From: Pseudeuparius sepicola
Lineage: Eukaryota; Arthropoda; Insecta; Coleoptera; Anthribidae
Assembly (NCBI GenBank): GCA_963920635.1
Contig: OY987308.1
Span: 27,528,096 to 27,592,095, forward strand
DNA length: 64,000 nt
Direction of reading: 5' to 3'
The notes under the pieces are model-generated. The model did no database searches and was not told the origin of the DNA. It saw only the letters and a program-made list of their open reading frames with translations. Position 1 is the stretch's first letter, and every line of letters begins with the position of its first letter. The position numbers were made by a program, and so were the translations under genes. Positions 12,101-22,144 of the stretch are shown piece after piece.

Positions 12101-15100
12101 ATAAAACCTGTTAATATCAAATACCTTGAACAATCAGTGGCGTAGAAGTGGGTAATTAGTATAATTATTGTGAAAAAAAAATGAAATAATTAAAAATTAA
12201 ATTAAACATTTTTTAGGGAAGATGAAATTAATGTTATCTACGCTCTGTATCTCAAAAATTAAAAACCTTGAATGGGTAACTTTATTGAAAAAAGTTACTT
12301 TATTTCAAATAAAAACACATTATTTTACAGTTGAGCAATTTTTTTAGTTAATTTTTCAGAAATGCCCTGAAATAATAAAAAAATCAAATTTGCCATGAAA
12401 CTATGGCGCATAAAAAATTGCCAAGAGTACACTTTTGTTTACAATTAAAATCTACATAAAAAATCAATATTAAGGTGGTTAATTTATTTTTCTAAAAACA
12501 ATAATTGTATTAATTACCGACTTCTACGCCACTGGTTGTTCAAAATGTTTGATATTTACATGTTTTATGCTAACCCATGCCGTTATAACGTGTACCAAAT
12601 TTGGCTTAAATATCTCAACTAGTTTGCTAAATATTCAATAAAGTCCACATAATTGTTTAACACCCTGTAACTTTTTTATGAAGCCTTATAAAGATATAGT
12701 TTTTACGAGAATGTGCGGTTATTTTTTAAAGATCTATCACCTGTTAAAAGTAAACCGCTCTGTCTACAGAATACAATTTTTATTTCCAGACATACAAAAA
12801 AATTTTTTGTAAAAAGCCGAATGTTATGCCCTTTAATACTTTCCATAGCAACCATTGTTGTCGGTTTACTTGTTAAAACGAGCCCTTCTAATGTCGCAAA
12901 TAAAAAAAAAAACGCGCCGGGCGCTCGACGAGCGCGGTCACCCGTCCACGCGCCGGCCGCGCCCCCGTCGCTGCGCCCTCGCATGCAACCGTTCCGTAGG
13001 TACTAATCGACGAAAAATGTTTCCAGGACTGCTGCTCGTCGGCGCGTGCCTGTCGATAGTGAGCGGGGCGCCGCGGCAGGCGCTGGCCGCCCCCACGGCG
13101 ATGGACCAGCGGTGGCTGCAGCCGGCCAGGTGGGTGAATCCGTGCGGGGGCGAGATAGCGCCCCCGGGCGGCGGTGGCAGCGGCGGCGGCACCCCCAGCG
13201 GCACCAACCTCGACGAGCTGATCGACAGGATAGCGGTGTCGGCGTCGACGGCGCTGAAGACGGCCCACCGGGTCAAGGCCGACTACGTAAGTGGCCGTCC
13301 GGGTGGTCGGCGCATTGGTGCACGCTCACCCTTGGCGTGTAATTATAAAAAAAAAAACTCATTTAAGATACCCCGTATAGTGAAAACAAAGTGTAACGCG
13401 TAAAGTACTGTGCCGAGGATAAGCTTCGTCGGGTTTGTGTTCGTTTTTGCGGCTAACGTTGCACACATAATATTTGACAAACAGGCCCGTACTATAAAAT
13501 CATCCGATGGGATAATCTTTACAATTTAACAGCAGTAGGTACGTTTTTCTTTTAATGTGAATCAATCGGATTTTCATTTATTTTATATTTATCACAAAAT
13601 TTTATTCTTGACAAAAGTTTGTGCATTCCTGCAAACTCAAAACGCAGTTTTCGAAATTTGAATATTTCATTTCGTATACGGGGGAGGTTCGAAAAATATG
13701 AAAAAAGCTCAAGAGGAAAGCACCAATGAATTAGGCAGCTGATTTTAGAACAAAATAATCTAAAGAAGCGCAGTTACCGATGACTAGATATTTCCTACAT
13801 TACCTACTTATAATACTAAAGTTTAAAGTTCTTATAAAGAATCTTTGAATGAAATTTTCCTCTAAGTGACAGAAATATTTTTATACGATAAAAAATCCAG
13901 TCATGACCATTTTCTCCAAAATCTACAGTGTAGAAAAATTCAAATTCAAAATTTTGAAAGCGTTGGTCCTACTTTTATTTTTTATTTTTTTTCTTCGATT
14001 AAATAATTTTCTGTGAGTAGCACGACAAAACTGTATAAATAAAGGTTACTCAGAGTTAGGAAACTGTGTATGACGAAAATTTTTTTGACAATCCTGGCCT
14101 AATTTGAGTTTTCTCCGATATTTTCCAAAATACATCATGCGCAGCTTTCCAGTTTTATCGTACTATTTACTATTTACAGAAAACCATTTATTTAAAAAGA
14201 AGAACAGCATATAAAAAAAGTAGGCCTAACGCTTTGAAATTTTGTGCACTTAAGTAACTTACCACGCTGAACAAATTTTCTTTATAACTTTCTTCAGTAT
14301 CTCTACAAATAGAGGTAGTTTACTCTTACGCTAATTAACGTTTCTTCGATTTTCTGGTCACCCAGTATAAGTAATCTTAACTTTTTCCATGTCAATCTCA
14401 CTTTAAGGACAAGCAGACTTTTTTTTATCAAGAAGGACTTTTTTCGAAAAATTGAAAATAACATTTTTACAAGTATAGTTGTCCATCAGTGGACACACTG
14501 TATACACAGACTTGGAAATTTCTTTAATGTTAATTATTGTAGCTAATAAAAACATTTAATGATACTATATTTCTCCATTTTCATTAAAATTGTTCTTCTT
14601 TCACTTTTTTAGAACTGATTTTAATTAAAATTCTAAATACCGAATTCCCACATTTGATTTTCTCAACACGTGTAATGCCAGTGTCAAAGTAAAATTGTCA
14701 CAAACATAAGTAGATGTCCACAAAACGAAAAAATCTCTAAACTAACAAAAGCATTAGGAAATGAAAGAATAAATAAAAAAATATTATTTGCCATTTTATT
14801 ATTGAAGAAACCGTTTAAAAAATCGAAAAGTGTGCTCTTTTAAAATTCGCACATCAACATTTCGATTTGGAGCATCAACCCATGTGTTATGGTGTCGCTT
14901 ACCCATACACACGTGGGTCTATTTTAAATTTCAAGGTTAGCAAGATTGAAGACCATATTTTCTGGCCTCAAGGTGTCTTTGCAGGGTTTACGGCAATAAT
15001 ATACCTATTGTTTTTTTCTAAACTAAATAAACTCTTTTTAGTGTGGTTCGTAATGTTTTAAATGTGCCCCAATTTTGCTCGTGAACACCATTCGACAAAT

Positions 15101-18100
15101 CCGAAAAATTCGCTCATGTAAATTAGCTATCCTATAAAGTTGCGATTTCCCAGAAATAAAACGATGGTTTTTAACCTTGCTATGCTAGACAGCCAGTCGC
15201 CGTAGTGCTACGATGCTAAATACGTGGGAGCTTGCCGCTGCGTGCAACGCTCTTTCCTGTATTATATAGCACCTGACACAGTTTTCTTATACATTCCCTC
15301 TGGAATGCAACTGAGTTTGTTGAACTTCAAATCGCGACATTTGCAAAACAAAGCCCCGCACAGGTGGCGTGTGCGTGTGCAAGATCTTTTGCAGACTCCG
15401 GCGAAATCCTTATAAATTCGTTGTAACGTAGGGAAGAGTCGTCAGGCTTGGCCAAGGCCACGACTGCGATTGTTCCTTCATTGTGGGACTGATGAAAGAC
15501 GATTTTCACGGCGATTGTCTTTTTCGTGGGCATCGATTTTACTTTCGACGCGCCACGACCCATTCCCATTATAGGAATCCGTTTTATTTCCGACGTGCGA
15601 CGAGTACGTCGCTGCGAGAGCGACAAAGACATCAACAAAACCTTAACGGATGTGACTTTTACATTGTATCCGATAGAAGAAGATGGTAGATCACGCGCTC
15701 GATCGTCCCCAGACGTTTATAGGTACAGTCGTGTTCGTATATAATGTCACGGCAAATACATCCCCCAACAGTTTGCGAGATATTCAAAGGCGGCAGTATG
15801 TAGCGATCTTTCCTGGTTGTTAGTCATATTGCGGGGTACCTACAATAGAAGGAAAACGAGTTAAGTTTCATTGGGTCTTTCGCTTTCAAGGTTCTTCTTT
15901 CTCTTACAAAAACGGGTATAGGTATATATATTTTTAGATTCGTAGTTTTAATGAACGCGGCAGGACGAGCATAATAAGGCGGCGTATCTTGCATACAAAT
16001 TTTGTAGCGTAAAACTTGTAGGTTACTTGGAAATGACTGTCTGGTTGAAATTATGAATGAAATTCTCCGATCTGCGCGTAGGCCGGGGGAATAGTTGCGA
16101 TATTTTTCATCTAAAATAAGTATTCTTTTCTTCGAAAAATGCCCCGGCTTCTTAGAATCGCTCGCGACCAAATCGAGCGTTGTATTTCCATAAAGAAATT
16201 CATAATGTAGTTCCCGGAACAGCATGTGACATTCGCCGCGTTTTTCTCGGTCAAAGCGTCGAAATATCCGCCGCCACGTCGCCACATTGATGCGTGGACC
16301 CGAAACACCGACCTGTCGCGATCAAAAATCCCCCAAAACGCTCGCCGTGGTGTGCAAAACGCTAAAATCGCGGCACTTCTCAACGCCCAAACTCTTAAAA
16401 GAGAGTCAAGGCGATATGCCCGTGACTGTGCGTGTGGGTTAGAAACCCGTGCACGACATACCGGGCGTCCCAAAAATGTTCTAAAGGTCGCTCTCCGCTT
16501 GTTGCAGGCGATCAAGGCGTGGACGATGGACTCGGAGTCGTTGTCCAGGGTGCTGGGCGACATAGAGAACTACAACTGGATGCCGGACCTCAAGAAGACG
16601 CTCGGCGAAGACGTGCCCTTAGATGAGATCTTGAGTCGAAACGTAAGGATCTTTTTTTAAATAAGTTAATGATCGGTAATGTTGAAAAAATTCAAAAGAA
16701 CACTATATGTAGGTATATTATGTAGCGAGTTTTATAAACGTTTCTATGCAAAAGTGTATATAAACATTATCAATCAACTATACAATGTGTCCCGGATAAG
16801 AATGAACAGCATGGGGATCTCGCAAACAGTGAGAGATAGACCAACGGTTAAATGGGAAGAAAGTTGCGCAATTTTAAGGTCAATAAAATGGTGCAAACAG
16901 ATTTCTGGTATCTTTTTTTCGTTTTTGGGTTATTTTGAAAAAAGTACAATTTTGCGTTTTCGATTTATTTTTTCTGAAGTTGTTATCACAGATAGAAAAA
17001 AAAAGGAAAAACACTTTCTTATGGCAAGAAGGCGTTTTTAGATTTGTTCTACAACATTTCGTCTTTGAGAACCATTTTCAACTTTATTTTTTTAAATACG
17101 GACCTGGATTTTTTTTTTCAGATTTTGAAAGCACTTTTCATTGCAAATATCGCATGATGTATGACACGAAATATTTTTAAAATGTTTTGAGACAATTATA
17201 TTGAAAATTCCTTTTTTGCGGCCCTGTATTTAATAATAAGAAGTCTAAATATTAATCAGTATTGTCAACAATTTAACTTACAAGTTATTTTTCAATAGGA
17301 GAACCAACAAAAGACTAATAACAGTCACATACGAAAATAAAAAAATAAATCAAAATCCTCCACCTAGAAGGCTTTGAAACAACTAAACCAACCCCTTGTC
17401 ATTTGTTATAACTCCCACTATGTATCATTTAGTTAATAATTTTTAGTTTATTAGAAAAGGAGGGTGCTTTTTCAAATGACGACAAATTTAACATGTTAGC
17501 ATGTTATATCTTGCGTCACAGAAATAGTGTAGAGGCCGAACGAATGTATTGTTGCAATTAATAAATGGCAAACGTTATTGGTTTCATTGGCTTAAAGCTT
17601 TCTTCTCACAATTAGAAAAAGCAAAGAATTTACTCCAAAACGCAATGCCACACCGTTTGCTGTACAACAACAGAGGAAAACACTTACCAGACAGGGCCGT
17701 ATTTAAAAATATTAAGTTTTAGAAGTAAAAATAAACTGTAAGTTAAATTGTTGTCAATACTGATTAATATTTAGACTTCTTATTATTGAATACAGGGCCG
17801 CAATAGAAAAAAAATCCAGGTCCGTATTTAAAAAAATAAAGTTGAAGATGGTTTCTCAAAAACGAAATGTTGTAGAACAAATCTAAAAACGCCATCTTAA
17901 AGCCCGTTAAAAAGTGCCATAAGAAAGTGTTTTCCCTTTTTTCCTATCTGTTATAATAACTTCAGCAAAAAATAAAAACGAAAACGCAAAATTTTACTTT
18001 TTTTCAAAATAACTAAAAAACGATAAAAGATATTAGAAATCTGTTTAGATATCATTTTATTGACCTTAAAATTGCGCAACTTTTTCCCCATTTAACCGAT

Positions 18101-18787
18101 GTTCTACCTCTCACCGTTTACAAGATCCCCATGCTGTTCATTCTTATCCGGGACACATTGCATAGTATCAAATTTAATACATGAACAGCTCGGAAATATA
18201 CAGGGTGATTCGGTTTTTGTCTGGGATACTTCAACAGGTCATAGAAGACCCGACGTCTATCTAGTTGAGAAAGTGAAAGGGAAAGAAGTGGTCGCGACAA
18301 ATCGCACGGCTCGTGGATAGATAGCATTACCGTTTTATAAGCGTGTAGGGGCAAAGTCTAGAGAGTATTCTCTAGACTTTGGTAGGGGGCTAGAGTAGAC
18401 TAGCAGAAACGTGCATAATCCGCGTGTGGAGTATAACCGTCCTCTTCTCCTTTCCAGCTGGACGAAAACCTGCGCTTTATGTACGAGTCGCTGCAGAAGA
18501 TCGCGGTGGGCGTCGAGCAGATGATCTGGGACCAGCAGGACCACGGCGGGCCGTTCCACGACCAATTCAACCAGACGTACAACGCGCTGATCTCGGTGCT
18601 GTGCGAGATCCAGCTGGCGCTGCCGTCCAAGGTGGAGCCGATCACCAGGGAGCACATGTCCGCCGAGGACCGGAGGGCCGACAAGTCGGAGCGGGACAGG
18701 CGGGACTTCGTCATCCTCAGGGAGTACGAGAACGCCGTGGAGTACGTGCTGAAGGCGCTGCCGCACCTGAAGACGCTGATCGCGTGA
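6114..18787 (+). CDS. Gene 1: secreted helical cytokine-like protein (Unpaired-like candidate), 243 aa in four coding exons
   Basis: Model: 6114-6120, 13027-13286, 16508-16642 and 18458-18787, with intron phases 1, 0 and 0. A signal peptide (MQRLLLVGACLSIVSG) is followed by W-V-N-P-C-G-G at about 38-44 and a Gly/Ser linker at 50-57. Several amphipathic helices follow: 63-86, 90-125, 138-160, 172-190 and 215-240. The mature chain has only two cysteines (about 42 and 183), which could pair, and one N-glycosylation site (NQT, about 172). There is no membrane anchor. Gene 2, 38 kb downstream, shares the W-x-N-P-C motif, the last phase-0 intron and the Cys-Glu pair in the last exon. Secretion and helical content suit a four-helix cytokine. 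An Unpaired/JAK-STAT ligand is my best guess by size, layout and tandem duplication, without a recognised family signature. The first exon is inferred by analogy with gene 2; the alternative is an unspliced start at ATG 13017 (MFPGLLLVG...). Confidence 0.7.
6449..6916. mobile_element. Foldback MITE, family K (468 bp)
   Basis: Perfect 28-bp terminal inverted repeats beginning CAGTGACCGGCAGAAAGTTG, flanked by TA on both sides as in Tc1/mariner insertions. No coding capacity. It lies in the proposed intron 1 of gene 1. Confidence 0.9.
6917..7519. other. Intronic DNA with solitary foldback ends
   Basis: No gene seen. Isolated CACCCCGTATAT (about 7259) and ACACCCTGTATAT (about 7369) ends, and a CCAGTGGCGGACATATGGG phrase (7045) from family E, suggest decayed foldback remnants. 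Confidence 0.45.
7520..8010 (-). repeat. Family A repeat with 5S-rRNA-like region, copy 1
   Basis: One of four copies (others 30832-32060, 38697-39285 and a split one at 41214-41281/46665-47065). On the minus strand, 7677-7740 reads AAGCAACACCGCGCGTGG, then TTCATGGACGGGCGATCCC. This resembles the internal control region of 5S rRNA (AAGCAGCGTCG, then ACTTAGATGGGGGACC). A hairpin-forming block with CACTGAAGTTC / GAACTTCAGTG arms follows at the low-coordinate end in the better copies. Best read as a 5S-derived SINE-like element. Confidence 0.65.
8270..8690. promoter_or_regulatory. GC-rich island inside proposed intron 1 of gene 1
   Basis: CpG-rich block with a (TTC)n tract near 8398, a GGGGCGGAG box (about 8455) and a GGCCAATCG CCAAT-type box (about 8482). 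ORFs on both strands are low-complexity Arg/Pro/Gly. No donor follows any good ATG. It could be an alternative promoter or an enhancer; the sequence alone does not decide. Confidence 0.3.
9016..9894. mobile_element. Foldback element, family B, copy 1 (879-bp near-perfect palindrome)
   Basis: The ends are CAGTGTGTCCACGGAT and its reverse complement, flanked by TA. The two arms of roughly 430 bp match closely almost to the centre (AGGCCTACTTCGATTTTTTG, AACTACCTCTATTTGTAGAG, TTTGCTCAGCGTGGTA). No ORF. Copies also at 30946-31763 and, degraded, 13927-14500. Confidence 0.92.
9903..10095 (+). repeat. Interspersed repeat family L, copy 2
   Basis: Starts AAGTTTGACACAATATTTCGATA and runs to GTGGCATAGGCGTTTGTGTTG, shorter than copy 1. 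It begins only 8 bases after foldback B. Confidence 0.7.
10200..10677. repeat. Nested inverted repeat (about 480 bp)
   Basis: The outer arms carry CTCCTGAGTGTCCAACCAAAAGATCACACT and its near complement around 10640-10675. Inner arms carry GAGGGTGGTTTCCTAAACAATATGG and the complement around 10585-10612. The centre is AT-rich without an ORF. No CAGGGTG-type end, so it is probably a different foldback family. Confidence 0.75.
10678..11980. other. Intronic DNA, no recognised feature
   Basis: Moderately mixed composition, with no exon-like ORF and no match to the other repeat families of this window. Confidence 0.4.
11981..12750. mobile_element. Foldback element, family E, copy 2
   Basis: The left arm (CAGGATGATTCACTTTTAAG..., GTTAGCATAAAACCTGTTAATATCAAA, CAGTGGCGTAGAAGTGGGTAATT) is mirrored by the right arm (AATTACCGACTTCTACGCCACTG, ATGCTAACCCATGCCGTTATAAC). 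The outer right end near 12740 (TATCACCTG) matches the GGTGATA near the left end of the copy at 203. It ends about 270 bp before gene 1 coding exon 2. Confidence 0.8.
13027..13286 (+). CDS. Gene 1 coding exon 2 (signal peptide, NPC motif, first helix)
   Basis: Preceded by TACTAAT (13001-13007, a near-ideal branch site), then TTTCCAG at 13020-13026. The polypyrimidine tract is poor, so an unspliced start at ATG 13017 cannot be excluded. Ends TAC followed by the donor GTAAGT (phase 0). GC-rich codons contrast with the AT-rich flanks. Confidence 0.75.
13927..14500. mobile_element. Foldback element, family B, degraded copy 3
   Basis: The right end is intact (CCATCAGTGGACACACTG then TATA). The left end is decayed (CAGTGTAGAAAAATTC). 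Arms still share GCGTTGGTCCTACTT / AGTAGGCCTAACGC with copies 1 and 2. Lies in the intron between coding exons 2 and 3 of gene 1. Confidence 0.7.
14501..16507. other. Intron of gene 1 with three STAT-type TTCNNNGAA words
   Basis: No exon recognised. TTCCCAGAA (15147-15155), TTCTTCGAA (16128-16136) and TTCTTAGAA (16149-16157) fit the TTCN3GAA STAT consensus. Base composition rises towards the next exon. Several overlapping small ORFs on both strands (15224-15744, 15824-16563) lack motifs, and I do not call them genes. Confidence 0.4.
16508..16642 (+). CDS. Gene 1 coding exon 3 (45 aa helical segment)
   Basis: Acceptor CTTGTTGCAG before 16508 and donor GTAAGG after 16642, phase 0 at both ends, so the exon is a symmetric cassette of 45 residues (AIKAWTMDSESL... 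to ...LDEILSRN). Gene 2 has no separate counterpart exon; skipping it would keep the frame. Confidence 0.8.
16783..18160. mobile_element. Foldback element, family D (1.38 kb palindrome)
   Basis: Ends CAATGTGTCCCGGATAAG and its reverse complement. The left flank is TA and the right flank is CA (decayed). Long arms share AACAGCATGGGGATCT, ATTTAGACTTCTTATTATT and AACGGTTAAATGGG-type blocks. No ORF. It fills most of the last intron of gene 1. Confidence 0.88.
18458..18787 (+). CDS. Gene 1 coding exon 4 (C-terminal 109 aa and stop)
   Basis: Acceptor CTTCTCCTTTCCAG with a good pyrimidine tract, phase 0. Encodes helix FMYESLQKIAVGVEQM, the NQT site, the conserved L-C-E (Cys at residue 49 of the exon), a charged linker and a last amphipathic helix ending HLKTLIA, then TGA. 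The last exon of gene 2 starts in the same phase, with Y-x6-A/V pattern and Cys-Glu at residues 51-52. Confidence 0.85.
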   Translation: MDENLRFMYESLQKIAVGVEQMIWDQQDHGGPFHDQFNQTYNALISVLCEIQLALPSKVEPITREHMSAEDRRADKSERDRRDFVILREYENAVEYVLKALPHLKTLIA

Positions 18788-18850
18788 ACCGGCCGGAGCG
18801 GGACCCTGTACGATATTTGTACATTTTTACGTAGCCGAAGGTTTTTTTTA

Positions 18851-18930
18851 TTATTTATTGACCACTTATTTATTTCTCCAATTTACTTTATAAGGTTATT
18901 TATTTTGTAATTTTAAAGATATATTTATTA
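18851..18930 (+). promoter_or_regulatory. AU-rich element cluster in the gene 1 3'UTR
   Basis: Three copies of the mRNA-instability nonamer TTATTTATT at 18851-18859, 18866-18874 and 18896-18904, plus TATTTATTA near 18922. In animals such elements bind TTP/ELAV-type proteins and shorten cytokine mRNA half-life. The same type of cluster follows gene 2. No AATAAA is seen close by. Confidence 0.6.
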
Positions 18931-19142
18931 TTGTATTGCGTAAGGTGAAATGGCCCGGTGATGGGGCCAAAGTATTATTTTTTGACAACGAAGGAGCGAC
19001 AGTATACTTGTGAAAAATTTATTGATTTCTGAACTGTGATACTCGGGGTAAGAGTACATAAATGTTTTTGTTTTTATGCGATGCGTTTTATTTTCCCCCC
19101 ACGACAAACTGTTGAAGTTGAAGTTGTGCATACACAAGCATA

Positions 19143-20727
19143 CAGGGTGGTTCACTTTTTAGAGGCCAAGCTGAAACAGGTGATATAGGATTTTAAAAAA
19201 TACCCGCACTTTCTATATATTTTTAAGGATACATAAAAAAAGATCAAGTTTTAAAAAATTTGGTACACATTAGTTGTCCTCCTTTTGACTTTTTGCACAA
19301 GTGAATTTGAAGTGATCTATAATCTAACCCTTGAATGAATTTTTCAAGATTTTTCAGCACCTTAACCCCAGAAACACTCAAAACCGACACAAATTACATA
19401 AAAATCGATTTGCTGCGTAAACTGATCACTTCATAATCAACTGACCATTTGTAAAAGGAACACTCGATGTCAGCTGGATGTGATCTCAAAGTGATTCGGA
19501 ATCGATATGAGATCACTTAAAACTGTAAAAGGAGGACTGAATTAACTGAATTAGCATAAAACCTGTTAATATCAAAAACCTATGGCGGAGAAGTCGGAAA
19601 TTATAGTAAATTTATTTTTAGAAAAAAATGAATCGCCTTGTATAGTAATAGAATCTATTGATTTTTTATATAGATTTTATTTGTAAACAAAAATGCCCTC
19701 TTGGTATTTTTTCGTGTGTGTTATTTCAGGGTACCTATTTCAAAAAAATTAAATGAAAAATTTGCTCGATAGGTAAAACTCAAAATAGAAAAAATGTGTT
19801 TCTTACTTTAAAGTAATTATTTCCAATAAACGTATACAGGACCTGAAATATTGATGGAAGAAAACATTAATATCGCGCTCTATTATTTCTCAAAAAGTAA
19901 AATCTTGAATTGGTAAGTTTATTGGAAAAAGTTACAATTTTTTAGTTACTTCTTCAGAAATTAATACCATGAAATAATAATAAAAAATCAAATTTGCCAT
20001 GAACGAACAATAAATGCCAAGAGGGCATTTTTGTTTACAATTAAAATCTTTGAATAAAAAAGTCTCTGCACATGGCAGATGCCGTTTCCCTTTTTACAGT
20101 GGCGCGCACCTTTAAGTTGGTAATCACTACCTACAATACAGGCAAAAAATTATAAGGCACGTTTATAATCCTTGATAATACAGCAATTCTAATTTTAAAT
20201 TTCCCATTATGAAGAACTAGGTACCTACACAAATGCCTGTGCCACTTTGGTGCATGGCCTCAAAAGTTAATTTAAATTACAAAATTACTTAAGGATGGAT
20301 TATTGTCATTAAACATTTTAGTTTTGACGGTCAGGGAAGTGCCACAAGCCGCACAGCTAAGCATAATAACTCGAAAAAGTATCTAAATACGACTGAAACC
20401 TATCACCGTGTCAGATATTAAAATATTGTGTCAAAACTTGGTTAGTACTTAGGGCGATTTTCGCTTAACGTATTTTATAACACACATAGTGCTTCGACTC
20501 CTACATAAAAAAGTCAATACATTTTAATACTATACAAGGCGATTCATTTTTTTATCCTAAAAACAATTATTATACTAATTACCCACTTCTACGTCACTGG
20601 TTATTCAAGGTGCGTTTGATATTAACAGGTTTATGCTAACCCATGCCGTTATGTACCAAATTTGACTTAAATGTATCAACTAGTTTGGTAAATATTCAAT
20701 AAAATCCACATACTTCATAAAACTGTA
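19143..20727. mobile_element. Foldback family E, copy 3, interrupted by repeat L
   Basis: Left end CAGGGTGGTTCACTTTTTAG. The centre and right arm (ATTACCCACTTCTACGTCACTGG, ATGCTAACCCATGCCGTTATG, TCAACTAGTTTGGTAAATATTC) match copy 2. A minus-strand L copy (20140-20455) has been inserted near the middle, and the left arm is rearranged. Confidence 0.65.
20140..20455 (-). repeat. Interspersed repeat family L, copy 3 (reverse)
   Basis: Reverse complement of copies 1 and 4 over their full length, from the CATTATGAAGAACTAGG end to TATTGTGTCAAAACTTGG. Nested in foldback E. Confidence 0.75.
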
Positions 20728-21667
20728 ATGCCCTTCGGTTTCAATTAAAAATTACATGCTCCTTAGGTAAATTCTGTAGGTACCTGGTACTTTCTCTATG
20801 ACAAACATTATATATCCGCAAACCACACGATTTTTTACCTTTAAGTATCTATACACACAAAGACGATGATCCAATCTCGTGGCATAACGACTAAAAATAA
20901 GTAATAATGTTCCGTGTGTTATACAAAGCTAATGTTTTCAAGACACAACATAATGTATAGATTCAGAGTAGATAACCAAAATATTAAGTACAACGAACTG
21001 TTATCAAACAGATTTCCCCTCATTTAGGTGTATGCTTCTACGTGAGAATTTGTGGAATCTCGCATTTTTTCCGATGGAAAAACTTCCAGGAACAAGCCGC
21101 ATATTTACGAGAAACTAATCACGAGCCGCCGGCGTTTTTTTTTAAAGGCAGACTCTCGGGCAACAACAACAGACGAGGCTTGTAATTTAAAAATAACGAT
21201 CTGTTAGTTAAGCGGCGATGATCTAACAGTATAATGATTCGTGGGGCGCGCAAAGACGTTCGATCGGCGCCTGCGCGCGTATTTGGGTCGCTATCGCCCG
21301 GCGAAAATCAAGACCCACCTACCTTTGTCGGAAACCCACAATGGTAACTTGGTCGTTAAGGATTAGGACAAACACCCTCTCGAGAATTTCGTGGATTATT
21401 ACATGAGATAGGCAAACAGTTGTTGCCAAAGCAAACACCTTGTCTTTTTCCTGAATGGGAAAAATCTATTGGTGACCCTTTGCGGCTACTTCAGGTATAC
21501 TTCGGTGTGAATGCGTAATGTAAACAGCGCGAAGGCAGGTGTCGAAGGCAAACAAAATCCAAGCTATAAGCGCCGCACGATATATAGGCTATACAGATGA
21601 AAAACAAAACCTCTTCTTTCGATTTCCTTGAGCTCTTCTTCTTCGAATGATTTCTTGGGCTTCAACC
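20728..21667. other. Non-repetitive spacer, possible enhancer
   Basis: No ORF of note. Composition is mixed with GC-rich patches around 21120-21320. One STAT-type word, TTCCAGGAA, at 21084-21092. I see no match to the window's repeat families. Confidence 0.35.
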
Positions 21668-21679
21668 TCATTCCATTGC
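21668..21679. repeat. Target-site duplication, left copy
   Basis: TCATTCCATTGC here equals 24027-24038. The two copies bracket the Penelope-like insertion, supporting a single insertion event for the whole head-to-head structure. Confidence 0.75.
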
Positions 21680-21772
21680 TAATATTTCTGTTACTCCGTG
21701 TGAGTCCATTTTTTGGTAAATAAAAAATTAAGGTCTTAATATTCTCACAGCTCAAATTTATTTTTTTAAATA

Positions 21773-21817
21773 GGCGACCGGTTTCGTGATTTTTAAAATT
21801 AATCACATCTTCAGGCC
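21773..21817 (-). ncRNA. Hammerhead-ribozyme motif, left Penelope end
   Basis: On the minus strand: GGC (stem I), CTGAAGA, a stem II of GTGATT paired with AATCAC, GAAA, the palindromic ACCGGT stem III and cleavage C, then GCC closing stem I. Hammerhead motifs with a very short stem III are known in Penelope-like elements. One U lies unpaired before stem II. Confidence 0.7.
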
Positions 21818-22144
21818 AAGACTACAACACAGAAATGTAAATAAATTAAATAAGTAATAAACAAAATACAAACAAATGACTTACGCAGCCATAATGGCAT
21901 TGTACATTCAAAACTATATGTCATGAGGTAAATTTAAAATTAGAAAAAGAGGGGCAAACATTATACAAACAAATTATTTGTTAACAAACAGGACCAGGGT
22001 ATAAAATAATAATGAACCAGTAAGTGCACAAATCCAAAAAAATGAGAAAAAAAATAAGAAAAAACTACGTAGGAAAGCCAGGAATTCGCTATTGTTAGAG
22101 TAAACAGCCATTCAAACTGTCCAACTAGATCGCTACAATAGCTA

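Noticed and set aside
12855..13403. 182-codon open frame around gene 1 coding exon 2
   Set aside because: Only the part 13027-13286 (or from ATG 13017) is coding-like. The rest is read-through upstream of the acceptor and past the GTAAGT donor.
14867..15061. 64-codon ORF with a hydrophobic end
   Set aside because: AT-rich intronic DNA without splice sites or promoter; Phe/Leu-rich ends are common by chance here.
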